From Streptococcus cristatus (GTDB lineage Bacteria > Bacillota > Bacilli > Lactobacillales > Streptococcaceae): a stretch of 64,000 nucleotides of DNA. Under the pieces are notes generated by a model, which was not told the DNA's origin, ran no database searches, and was given only the letters and a program-made list of their open reading frames with translations. Position 1 is the first letter of the stretch, and the number at the start of each line of letters is the position of its first letter. This document shows, piece after piece, positions 9,722-17,478 of this stretch. Location of the stretch: positions 50,004-114,003 of the forward strand of contig NZ_RJNA01000005.1 of NCBI RefSeq assembly GCF_003943815.1. Direction: 5' to 3'. The position numbers were made by a program, and so were the translations under genes.

Positions 9722-10615
9722 TTTATATTTTTCTGCCAGCTGATGAATCATTTCTTTCATTTTCACTCGGATTTCGGGCGGATCTAAGACCTCCACAGCG
9801 TCTCCAAAGGACAGAATATAACTATATAGACGATGGTCGTTGGGAATGTCGATTTCTGTATATAAATTTCCTTCCGCATCTGTCCGAATGTCTCCGCTTA
9901 GTTCATCATAAACCCTGAAGGCTACTTTGCGATCAAACTTGACTGCCAGCTTAATGGTATTTTCGTAGGTCAGTTCTTTTTCCAAGACGACATCTTCAAA
10001 GCTGTCCTCAAATCTCTCCTCTAGCCGCTCCAAACTTTTCATCCGAGATAACTTAAAATACCTGAATTCCTGTCGCAAGAGGCAAAAGGCATAGAGATAC
10101 CAATTCTGATTTTTAAAGAACAAGCGTACAGGCTTGACACGACGGCTTGTCTCCCGCTCATCACTAGCAAAGTAAGAAAAAGAAACAAGGTGCTTGCCTA
10201 GAATTGCAGTTTTTAGTTGATGAAAGGTATCTTCATATGCTTTATCGTTTTGCCAGTGGTTAAAATCGATTTCGATCCAGTTGGGATTTTTGACTTGAAA
10301 TAGCGCCGAAAGCTCTGTAAGTAGATCACTCTGGTAAAGCTGACTGGTGCTCTCCAGACCTTGCAGGGCCGCCATGATCTGCTCTTTCTCCTCCGCTGTC
10401 AGCAAGGACTTCCGCAAGACAAAATCCTCTGCGATTTCTATACCGCCACCCTTTCCTTGCGTGGTATAAATCGGAATCCCAGCGCTGCTAAGAGAGTCCA
10501 CATCTCGATAAATGGTCCGGACCGAAACTTCGAATTTCTCTGCTAGCTCCGTTGCAGTCACTTTTCCTCTCTCCAAAATGTAGTACAATATCCGAAATAG
10601 TCTATTATTCTGCAT
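9716..10615 (-). CDS. YafY-type HTH/WYL-domain transcriptional regulator
   Basis: 299 residues. A DeoR-like N-terminal HTH ('RLFRILYYILERGKVTATEL' region, then 'FEVSVRTIYRDVDSLSSAGI') is followed by a WYL domain with 'NQNWYLYAFCLLRQEFRYFK' and a WCX C-terminal extension. I start at the ATG at 10615 with GGAG upstream; the longer reading to 10666 passes through the promoter. WYL regulators bind nucleic acid or small ligands and often respond to DNA damage. Placed directly upstream of the GyrI-like and ClbS-like genes on the same strand, it probably controls them. Confidence 0.88.
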   Translation of the reverse strand: MQNNRLFRILYYILERGKVTATELAEKFEVSVRTIYRDVDSLSSAGIPIYTTQGKGGGIEIAEDFVLRKSLLTAEEKEQIMAALQGLESTSQLYQSDLLTELSALFQVKNPNWIEIDFNHWQNDKAYEDTFHQLKTAILGKHLVSFSYFASDERETSRRVKPVRLFFKNQNWYLYAFCLLRQEFRYFKLSRMKSLERLEERFEDSFEDVVLEKELTYENTIKLAVKFDRKVAFRVYDELSGDIRTDAEGNLYTEIDIPNDHRLYSYILSFGDAVEVLDPPEIRVKMKEMIHQLAEKYKT

Positions 10616-10634
10616 GGTCACTCCATCTCCTCTT

Positions 10635-10663
10635 CCTATTATACAATACTTGCCATAGCATGT
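10635..10663 (-). promoter_or_regulatory. Promoter of the WYL regulator
   Basis: On the minus strand ATGACA and TATAAT are separated by 17 bases, shortly upstream of the regulator ATG. The TGACA motif here also echoes the TGACA half-site of the 9701-9721 palindrome, consistent with autoregulation. Confidence 0.6.
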
Positions 10664-10706
10664 CATATTTAAACAGGTTAGACCTCGGATAAGCTATAAT
10701 GAAAAA

Positions 10707-10881
10707 GAGAGTGGGACAGAAATCGGTAATTCGTTAGAATTCGATTTCGTCGTCCCACCTCCGCACAGTTGAGTAGGGCTGTAAAAGCTGATGAAATCAG
10801 CGTAATAGAGCTCACTCAACCACTGCGTCTTGCTCGACAATCCAAAGACAATTGAGAGGCTAGGACTTTTGTCCCAGCCTC
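10707..10881 (-). repeat. 175-bp palindromic repeat, copy A
   Basis: One of five copies of identical length. Read on the minus strand it begins GAGGCTGGGACAAAAGTCC and ends TGTCCCACTCTC followed by TTTTTC. It lies 62 bp 3' of the mscS stop, in the same orientation as that gene. The centre is a CTGAT-ATCAG palindrome. A minus-strand open frame through it is an artefact of the repeat. It fills most of the 328-bp gap between the WYL regulator and mscS. Confidence 0.9.
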
Positions 10882-10943
10882 TTTTAGTGATTAGAAAACT
10901 TATTTTCAATAGAGGTTGTTTGTCTTTGTTTCCATAATTACTG

Positions 10944-11816
10944 CTAAACTTTGCCATTATTTCCTGTAACTGGAGCCAAGGTCGGTAGCGCCACTCCTTC
11001 TTTTAGCAGGGCTTCATGGTAGAGCCTGTAAAAAATATGATAGATACTGGTCTGCATACCGCCCTCTACTGTCAAGCTTACCCGAAAATTAAACTGGCCG
11101 TTAGCAGCCATCTGCGGTCCTAGAATATCAGGCTCCTTCATAATCTCTGGATGCTCTGGTACGGCTTCCTGATTGACAGCGGCGATAATCCGATAAATCT
11201 CATCCAAATCCGTCTCAGCATAGATAGGAATATCAATCAAAACCCGCATATCGCCCCGAGAAAGATTACTGACAACAGTGATATTTCGGTTGGGCACAAA
11301 GTGAAGAGTTCCGTCCGCATCGCGTACCTGCGTCGTCCGAATCCCGACACTGACAACTATCCCTGCAATCTTGATAGCACCATTGGTCAAGCGAACATTG
11401 TCCCCCACATCCAACTGACGCTCTAAGAGAATAAAGAAACCATTGACCAAGTCGGACAGAAAACCCTGCGCCCCCATCCCAATGGCTACGCCGGCAATCC
11501 CTGCCCCAGCCAAAAGACTTGAGACCGGCATACCCAAAATGGATAAAATCCAGTAGAACAAAAGAAAATAAAGGGCATAATTGAGCAAATTCTCAATCAG
11601 ACGTGTAATGGTCTTTTGCCGAGCCTCATCCTGCCGAGATAATTTCAAAGATGGCGCAATCAGTCTAGTCACAAAAAGATGGAGAATTTTCTTAGCCACC
11701 CAAAATAGTAAGCACAAAAAGACCAAGGAGACGAATTTTGAAAATACATCATCCAGAATAGCTGACCAGTTGAATTGCTGGAAATAGCGCGTAAAAACAT
11801 TCTCATTAGCTGTCAT
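10944..11816 (-). CDS. Mechanosensitive ion channel, MscS family
   Basis: 290 residues. Three membrane segments (about 28-45, 75-95 and the pore helix around 'VSSLLAGAGIAGVAIGMGAQ') are followed by the MscS beta domain ('FFILLERQLDVGDNVRL', 'GTLHFVPNRNITVVSNLSRG'). The Gly/Ala-rich pore helix is diagnostic. It would release solutes on hypo-osmotic shock. AGGAGG precedes the ATG, and an extended -10 (TGGTATAAT on the minus strand, about 11850-11858) is likely its promoter. Closer in size to the small YkuT-type channels than to the large KefA type. Confidence 0.92.
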   Translation of the reverse strand: MTANENVFTRYFQQFNWSAILDDVFSKFVSLVFLCLLFWVAKKILHLFVTRLIAPSLKLSRQDEARQKTITRLIENLLNYALYFLLFYWILSILGMPVSSLLAGAGIAGVAIGMGAQGFLSDLVNGFFILLERQLDVGDNVRLTNGAIKIAGIVVSVGIRTTQVRDADGTLHFVPNRNITVVSNLSRGDMRVLIDIPIYAETDLDEIYRIIAAVNQEAVPEHPEIMKEPDILGPQMAANGQFNFRVSLTVEGGMQTSIYHIFYRLYHEALLKEGVALPTLAPVTGNNGKV

Positions 11817-11919
11817 TCTTTCCTCCTATGAGATACAAAAATCTTATTCATTATACCACAAAGGGCGACAGATAGGCATCAAAGCACCCTTATTCCACAT
11901 AGCGAATACTTAAAAAACA

Positions 11920-11948
11920 TTGATTTTATACGACCTCTAGCGTATAAT
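11920..11948 (+). promoter_or_regulatory. sstT promoter
   Basis: TTGATT (11920-11925) and TATAAT (11943-11948) with a 17-base spacer, 33 bases before the sstT ATG. No operator-like palindrome is obvious. Confidence 0.8.
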
Positions 11949-11980
11949 GGAAAACAGTTTATTTTAGAAAGGGAGCTATT

Positions 11981-13198
11981 ATGTTTCATCGAATTCTTTC
12001 TGCTTGGAATCGCGCCAACCTTATCAAACGGATTTCTATTGGGATTGTCACAGGCGCCCTGCTGGCTCTCATCTTTCCACAAGCCAGCGCCATTAGCCTC
12101 CTCGGCCAAATCTTTGTCGGCGGTCTAAAAGCTATCGCACCACTGCTCGTTTTTACCCTCGTTGCCAATGCCCTCTCTCAGCACCAAAAGGGGCAGAAGA
12201 GCAGTATGAAAACCGTCATTATCCTCTATCTAATTGGGACTTTTGCGGCTGCCCTTGTCGCTGTCCTTGCCAATTATATTTTCCCTGTGACCATCGAGCT
12301 GACCGCAGCTAGCTCGGAAGTTAGTCCCCCAGAAGGCATCGGCCAAGTTCTGAGCAATCTCCTCCTCAACCTTGTCGATAATCCAATCAACGCCCTGACC
12401 AAGGCCAATTATATCGGTATTCTGTCTTGGGCAGTCGTCTTTGGAGTGGCTATGCGAGAAGCAAGTCAGCAAAGTAAAGAACTCTTGAGAACACTGGCAG
12501 ATATTACTTCGAAGATTGTCGAATGGATTATCAATCTAGCCCCCTTTGGTATTTTAGGTCTAGTATATACGACCATTTCTGGTAAAGGATTTGATGCACT
12601 CAAAAGCTACGGCATGCTCCTGCTCCTACTACTGGGTTCCATGGCCCTTGTTGCGCTGGTCGTTAACCCCTTGATTGTCTTCATTATGTTTCGGAAAAAT
12701 CCTTATTCACTGGTTTGGCGCTGCTTAAAAGTCAGCGGAGTCACTGCCTTTTTCACTCGCAGTTCTGCTGCCAATATCCCTGTTAATATGAAACTTTGTC
12801 GAGATTTAGGCCTTAACTCTGAAACCTACTCGGTCTCTATCCCACTCGGTTCAACTATCAACATGGCAGGAGCAGCGGTGACAATCAATACGCTGACCTT
12901 TGCAGCAGCCAACACACTGGGCATTCAGGTGGATTTCGGAACAGCACTGGTGCTTAGCGTCGTTGCAGCCATTTCCGCCTGCGGGGCTTCTGGAGTGGCT
13001 GGAGGCTCACTTCTCCTGATTCCTGTAGCTTGTAGCCTCTTTGGTATCCCAAATGATCTGGCTATGCAAGTCGTCAGCGTTGGTTTTGTCATCGGTGTCA
13101 TCCAAGTCTCTTGCGAAACCGCCCTCAACTCATCCACAGATGTACTTTTTACAGCTGTTGCTGAAATGAGCACCTGGCCCAAAGAAAAACGTTATTAA
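11981..13198 (+). CDS. sstT: Serine/threonine:sodium symporter SstT
   Basis: 405 residues, the normal SstT length, with about eight membrane segments and two re-entrant loops of the DAACS (glutamate transporter) fold. Diagnostic stretches are '[17 protein letters not shown]' (serine-rich loop), '[17 protein letters not shown]' (NMDGT-like motif) and '[17 protein letters not shown]'. It imports serine and threonine with Na+. AAAGGGAG precedes the ATG. It is a single gene with its own promoter; a 175-bp repeat copy begins 10 bp after the stop. Confidence 0.95.
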   Translation: MFHRILSAWNRANLIKRISIGIVTGALLALIFPQASAISLLGQIFVGGLKAIAPLLVFTLVANALSQHQKGQKSSMKTVIILYLIGTFAAALVAVLANYIFPVTIELTAASSEVSPPEGIGQVLSNLLLNLVDNPINALTKANYIGILSWAVVFGVAMREASQQSKELLRTLADITSKIVEWIINLAPFGILGLVYTTISGKGFDALKSYGMLLLLLLGSMALVALVVNPLIVFIMFRKNPYSLVWRCLKVSGVTAFFTRSSAANIPVNMKLCRDLGLNSETYSVSIPLGSTINMAGAAVTINTLTFAAANTLGIQVDFGTALVLSVVAAISACGASGVAGGSLLLIPVACSLFGIPNDLAMQVVSVGFVIGVIQVSCETALNSSTDVLFTAVAEMSTWPKEKRY

Positions 13199-13208
13199 AC
13201 AAAGCGCT

Positions 13209-13383
13209 GAGGCTGGGACAAAAGTCCTAGCCTCTCAATTGTCTTTGGATTGTCGAGCAAGACGCAGTGGTTGAGTGGGCTCTACTACGCTGATTTCATC
13301 AGCTTTTACAACCCTACTCAACTGTGCGGAGGTGGGACGACGAAGTCGAATTCTAACGAATTACCGATTTCTGTCCCACTCTC
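13209..13383 (+). repeat. 175-bp palindromic repeat, copy B
   Basis: Starts GAGGCTGGGACAAAAGTCC ten bases after the sstT stop and ends TGTCCCACTCTC, followed by a TTTTTTATTTT tract. The palindrome GCTGAT-TTC-ATCAGC is centred on 13296, exactly the midpoint of the element. GTTGAGT/ACTCAAC pairs surround the centre. Confidence 0.92.
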
Positions 13384-13527
13384 AGTTTTTTATTTTGTCC
13401 TACGAGATACTTTCCTCACTCTTTCCTTAAAGAAGATTTAACTTTTTCTTAAAGCTAACTGATATCAGCTAGCTTTAAGCCGCAATCTGTATACTTTCTA
13501 CAAATCATCTAAGAAAGAGGTATGGAT

Positions 13528-14571
13528 ATGGACTATCTAGTGATTCCGGCTTACGAGCCCGATTATAATTTGATTAAACTGATTCAAAAAATTCAGAGCA
13601 AGAGCGATTTTCATATCATTGTCATCGATGACGGTAGCTCAGCCAAGTGCCAGACAGTCTTTGAGAAGGCTGAACAATATGCGACTGTCCTCCATCACGA
13701 AAACAATCAAGGCAAGGGACAGGCGCTGAAAACTGCCTTCACCTACATCCAGTCTCTGGGTCAATACGGAACGGTGGTAACAGCAGATGCGGATGGCCAG
13801 CACAAGGTCTGGGATATTTTCCGCGTGGCAGCCAAGGCTGCTGAAAATCCCAATCAGCTGATTCTGGGAGCACGCGCCTTTACTGGCAAGGTACCTCTGC
13901 GCAGCCGCTTTGGCAACAGCCTGACTCGGACTCTCTTCAAGCTCCAGACTGGCGTAGGTGTCTCCGATACTCAGACCGGTTTGCGCGCCTTTACGACCAA
14001 CATGATCCCATTTATGCTAAAGGTAGAGGGCCAGCGCTATGAGTATGAAATGAACATGCTCCTAAAAGCCAGTAAGGAATATCCCATTTTGGAAGTGCCC
14101 ATTGAGACAGTCTATATCAATGATAATCAAGGTTCGCACTTCCGACCTGTTAGAGACGGACTCATGATTTATAAAAATATCTTTAAATTCGCCCTGACTT
14201 CTCTCAGCAGTTTCATCGTGGACTATATGGTCTACGCACTAGCTCTCTTATTTTTAGCTGCTGCTCCGACCAGCCTGAGAATTCTTTTAGCCAACGGGAT
14301 TGCCCGCGTGACCAGTTCGATCTTCAACTACTCGACCAATAAAAAACTGGTCTTTAAGAACGACGACAGCATTCTCAAGACAGGAACTGGCTATTTCAGC
14401 CTAGCTGTAGTGCTCTTTATCCTAGACACACTGCTGATTCGCCTCTTCTATGCTGTCTTCGGTCTCAATCTTCTGCTTGTCAAGATCATCGTCGGACTGC
14501 TGCTCTTTACCATCTCTTGGATGGTACAAAAGAGATTTATTTTTAAGGAAAGGACACACACTGCGTTATGA
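13528..14571 (+). CDS. GT2 glycosyltransferase fused to a GtrA-like membrane domain
   Basis: 347 residues. The N-terminal GT-A domain (1-220) shows 'VIPAYEPDYNLIKLI', 'IVIDDGSS' and a 'TADADGQH' DxD-type metal site, as in polyprenyl-phosphate glycosyltransferases (DPM1/GtrB type). The C-terminal 120 residues have four membrane segments ending in a basic tail, like GtrA/PF04138. Fusion suggests synthesis and translocation of a lipid-linked sugar by one protein. I prefer the second ATG (13528), which is seven bases from AGAGG; the first (13522) is one base from it. It overlaps the next gene by four bases (ATGA). Confidence 0.85.
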   Translation: MDYLVIPAYEPDYNLIKLIQKIQSKSDFHIIVIDDGSSAKCQTVFEKAEQYATVLHHENNQGKGQALKTAFTYIQSLGQYGTVVTADADGQHKVWDIFRVAAKAAENPNQLILGARAFTGKVPLRSRFGNSLTRTLFKLQTGVGVSDTQTGLRAFTTNMIPFMLKVEGQRYEYEMNMLLKASKEYPILEVPIETVYINDNQGSHFRPVRDGLMIYKNIFKFALTSLSSFIVDYMVYALALLFLAAAPTSLRILLANGIARVTSSIFNYSTNKKLVFKNDDSILKTGTGYFSLAVVLFILDTLLIRLFYAVFGLNLLLVKIIVGLLLFTISWMVQKRFIFKERTHTAL

Positions 14572-15476
14572 AATTCTTAAAGAAAGGCTATGCCTACGCC
14601 TCGATTTTCGGGCTACTTCTGACAGCTTCTTTCAGCTACTCCATGCTGAAAACCTTCGTCATTGCAGAGACTATTTCTACAGTCTCAAGCACTGCTTCAT
14701 CATCCAATGCCGAGGCTGCCAGCAAGGCTGCTGAAACAGCAACTGTGGCAGATACCAGCTATTCAGACGACAATATCTCGGTCACATTGACTGAAAAGAC
14801 CGTCAATAATACCCAAGTCTACGTTGCCGATGTGACCATCAGCTCCGCTGAATATTTGAAAACAGCCCTTGCCAACAACACCTACGGAACCAATGTCACC
14901 GCCAAGACTTCAGAAACGGCCGCTAATAACAAGGCTATTCTAGCGGTTAACGGCGACTACTACGGTGCCAATTCTACCGGCTATGTTATTCGCAATGGCG
15001 TTGTCTACCGTGATACCGTTCGAGAGGACGCCAGCAATGGGGACTTGGCTATCTACAAAGACGGCTCCTTTAAAATCATTTACGAAAATGAAATCTCTGC
15101 CGATCAGCTGGTTGAAGACGGCGTGGTCAATCTCTTAGCCTTCGGCCCAGCCCTTGTAGAAAATGGTGAGATTGTCGTGAATACCAAGTCCGAAGTTGGC
15201 CAGTCCATGGCTTCCAATCCACGGACAGCTATCGGTATCATTGACGAAAACCACTATATCATCATCGTTTCAGACGGACGCACTTCAGAAAGTCAGGGGC
15301 TTTCCCTCTATGAAATGGCTGAAGTCATGAAATCTTATGGCGTCAAGACTGCCTATAACCTTGACGGCGGCGGCTCATCCACTATGTACTTCAACGGTCA
15401 GGTCATCAACAAACCTACCACCAACGGAAATATTTCAGAAAGGGCGGTGAGCGACATTGTCTACATCGGTTACTAA
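14568..15476 (+). CDS. Secreted/anchored phosphodiester glycosidase (NAGPA-domain) protein
   Basis: 302 residues. An N-terminal hydrophobic segment (about 8-32) and an Ala/Ser/Thr-rich linker precede a NAGPA domain, with 'NNKAILAVNGDYYG', 'NPRTAIGIIDENHYIIIVSD' and 'GVKTAYNLDGGGSSTMYFNG' being its conserved blocks (NGDYY, PRTAIG, NLDGGGSSTM). The mammalian member removes GlcNAc from GlcNAc-phospho-mannose; bacterial members act on surface glycan phosphodiesters. Its four-base overlap with the glycosyltransferase gene indicates coupled synthesis, suggesting it trims or transfers the sugar made by that enzyme outside the membrane. Confidence 0.85.
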   Translation: MKFLKKGYAYASIFGLLLTASFSYSMLKTFVIAETISTVSSTASSSNAEAASKAAETATVADTSYSDDNISVTLTEKTVNNTQVYVADVTISSAEYLKTALANNTYGTNVTAKTSETAANNKAILAVNGDYYGANSTGYVIRNGVVYRDTVREDASNGDLAIYKDGSFKIIYENEISADQLVEDGVVNLLAFGPALVENGEIVVNTKSEVGQSMASNPRTAIGIIDENHYIIIVSDGRTSESQGLSLYEMAEVMKSYGVKTAYNLDGGGSSTMYFNGQVINKPTTNGNISERAVSDIVYIGY

Positions 15477-15879
15477 TCCCAGCAAAAAACGTTTCAAAAA
15501 AACGGCTGTTTCCTACATCCTGCTAACGATTTTCTTCTTTGCTTTCAGCAGAATCTATGAATCCTTCAGCTTCGGGGAAACATCTATCCATATGCACTAT
15601 CTCTTTGCCCTTCCTCTAGTGGGGGGCATCCTCCTCCTGCTCTTCATGAAAATGATTCCCAACCTCTCTCGGCTCAGCCTCAACCTCTGGAACTCAGCTG
15701 TAGCCACCATGACAGCCGGCATGCTCTTTCGTGGAATTGTCAACCTATCTGGGCGCTCCACAACACTGGATATGCCCTACTGGTATGTAGGAGCAGCCTT
15801 TGCGTCTCTAGCTCTATTCTCCATGGTCTTTACGCGCAGTGTGTGGGTAGATAATAAAGAGACCAACTCAATGTCCTAA
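15457..15879 (+). CDS. Small membrane protein of the GT2-NAGPA cassette
   Basis: 140 residues, not recognised, with four predicted membrane segments (around 16-32, 46-62, 80-95 and 110-126). The start is a TTG at 15457 inside the 3' end of the NAGPA gene (20-bp overlap), with GGTGAG five bases upstream; no ATG start gives a comparable protein. Overlapping genes and absence of any terminator within the cassette argue that the three products act together at the membrane. A positive N-terminus places it inside. Function unknown. Confidence 0.7.
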   Translation: MSTSVTNPSKKRFKKTAVSYILLTIFFFAFSRIYESFSFGETSIHMHYLFALPLVGGILLLLFMKMIPNLSRLSLNLWNSAVATMTAGMLFRGIVNLSGRSTTLDMPYWYVGAAFASLALFSMVFTRSVWVDNKETNSMS

Positions 15880-15896
15880 TCTCATAAAAAAAACAG

Positions 15897-15926
15897 AAAG
15901 GTCGTGGTGTTTAAGCCACGACCTTT
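15897..15926 (-). terminator. Terminator of hutI (possibly bidirectional)
   Basis: AAAGGTCGTGG and CCACGACCTTT form a perfect 11-bp stem with an eight-base loop. On the minus strand it is followed by CTGTTTTTTTT, a good U-tract, so it ends hutI transcription. It also stands 3' of the membrane-protein gene but lacks a T-run on the plus strand. Confidence 0.85.
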
Positions 15927-16016
15927 ATTGAACACAAATCTGCTTTTTTTATAATCAACAATAGAACTTCTAAGAAAATCTTTGCTATCACATGGAAATG
16001 GGACTGACTTGTAAAA

Positions 16017-17282
16017 TTAGACGATTCTACCCTGATCAACAACCAACTTTCCTGCTTTATAAACTTGATGGGTCAGGTTAGTCGCAAAGAAATAAAGTGG
16101 ATAGTCGATATTCTTAGCGTCTAGGATGGTAATGTCAGCCTGCTTGCCAGTATCAAAGCTGCCAATCTTATCTTGACGGTTAACTGAGTAGGCCGCATTG
16201 ATGGTTACAGCGTTGAGAACTTCTACTGGCGTCAGACGCATCATAAAACAGCCAAGCTGCATAACGAACTGCAGGTTAGCAGTTGGACAGGAGCCTGGAT
16301 TGCTGTCAGTAGTTAGAGTGATAGCCATGCCAGCTTCCAACATCTTGCGGGCTGGTGCATAGGTATCTTCCATCAGACTGAAGGTAGTTGCTGGTAGGAG
16401 ATTACCGATAACTTTGGCTTCTGCCATCTTACGAATGCCCTCATCGGTCGCTACCATCAAGTGCTCTGCACTAGTTGCTCCTAGCTCAGCTGCTACATCT
16501 ACTCCACCAATCGATTCGATTTCATCAGCATGGATACGAAGCTTGAAGCCCATTTCCTTAGCCTTAGAAAGCAGGTAGCGTGACTCATCAGCTGTAAAGA
16601 CGCCTTTTTCACAGAAAATATCACAAAACTCAGCTAGATTTTCTGCTTTTACCCGAGGCAGCATTTCCTCGACGATGAGCTCCAGATATTCCTGAGAACG
16701 TCCCTTGTATTCTGGTGGAACGGCGTGGGCAGCCATAAAGGTCGAAACTAAATCAATCTCATGGTCACGGTCCAAAGCTCCAACGACATCCAGCTGGCGC
16801 TTCTCTGTTTCCCAGTCCAGACCGTAGCCACTCTTAGCCTCAACAGTCGTCACCCCATGCAGCAGCATATAGTCTAGCAGCCTCTTGGACTTATCATAGA
16901 GAGTGTCAAAAGAAGCTTCTCGTGTCGCCCGGACTGTACTGAGAATTCCGCCGCCTTGAGCAAGAATTTCCAGATAAGGGACACCGGCTAATTTCTTGGC
17001 AAATTCATGCTCTCGGCTACCGCCATAGACCAAGTGAGTGTGACAATCAATCAAGCCAGGTGTAGCAATCTTGCCCTCATAAGACTGAATCTTAGTATCT
17101 GGTCCAATCAGACTGGCATCTGGCTCTCCACTGCCAACTGCTAGGATTTTGCCGTCTTTGACTGCAATGTAACCGTCCTCCAAGACCTGAGCTTCCTTCA
17201 TCTCCTCACCAAAAAGGGGATGTCCGAGATCCTTGGGACAGAAGACTTGATTAAAGTGAGTTAATAGTAAATCAGCAGTCAT
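16017..17282 (-). CDS. hutI: Imidazolonepropionase
   Basis: 421 residues of the amidohydrolase fold. Visible metal and catalytic motifs are '[13 protein letters not shown]' (HxH), 'AAHAVPPEY', '[10 protein letters not shown]' and '[12 protein letters not shown]' (Asp ligand). It hydrolyses 4-imidazolone-5-propionate to N-formimino-L-glutamate, the third step of histidine degradation. GGAGG lies upstream of the ATG. It is transcribed away from hutU, with a 196-bp shared regulatory region between them. Length is normal and no key residue is missing. Confidence 0.96.
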   Translation of the reverse strand: MTADLLLTHFNQVFCPKDLGHPLFGEEMKEAQVLEDGYIAVKDGKILAVGSGEPDASLIGPDTKIQSYEGKIATPGLIDCHTHLVYGGSREHEFAKKLAGVPYLEILAQGGGILSTVRATREASFDTLYDKSKRLLDYMLLHGVTTVEAKSGYGLDWETEKRQLDVVGALDRDHEIDLVSTFMAAHAVPPEYKGRSQEYLELIVEEMLPRVKAENLAEFCDIFCEKGVFTADESRYLLSKAKEMGFKLRIHADEIESIGGVDVAAELGATSAEHLMVATDEGIRKMAEAKVIGNLLPATTFSLMEDTYAPARKMLEAGMAITLTTDSNPGSCPTANLQFVMQLGCFMMRLTPVEVLNAVTINAAYSVNRQDKIGSFDTGKQADITILDAKNIDYPLYFFATNLTHQVYKAGKLVVDQGRIV

Positions 17283-17358
17283 GCTTGTTCCTCCATTTCA
17301 TTTTCCAACTTATTTACTTTTCATCATAATACACTATCGTCAAATTATAGTCAAAAAC

Positions 17359-17379
17359 CAATATATATTAGATATATTG
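17359..17379. promoter_or_regulatory. Candidate hut operator palindrome
   Basis: CAATATAT, ATTAG, ATATATTG: a perfect 8-bp inverted repeat midway between the divergent hutI and hutU genes. It lies upstream of both likely promoters, so it could serve an activator of both. No HutC- or HutP-like gene is in the window. Confidence 0.5.
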
Positions 17380-17406
17380 ATATTTTTTATCTTTAGAAAT
17401 ATTTTC

Positions 17407-17436
17407 TTGACTTTGTACTGACGGCGCTGTTATACA
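17407..17436 (+). promoter_or_regulatory. hutU promoter with embedded cre-like site
   Basis: TTGACT (17407-17412) and TATACA (17431-17436) are 18 bases apart. TGACGGCGCTGTTA (17419-17432) between them is an imperfect match to the CcpA cre consensus, keeping the central CG. That position would allow catabolite repression of the hut operon. Confidence 0.55.
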
Positions 17437-17478
17437 ATAAGGTCAAATCTTAAGTTATTTTACAAGGAGGAAATAAAC

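Noticed and set aside
10694-10957. An 87-codon minus-strand open frame
   Set aside because: It lies mostly inside the 175-bp repeat copy A, and a nearly identical peptide is encoded by copy B at 13250-13441. It is a by-product of the repeat with no ribosome site.
13250-13441. A 63-codon plus-strand open frame
   Set aside because: Same repeat-derived sequence (copy B), no conserved start or ribosome site.
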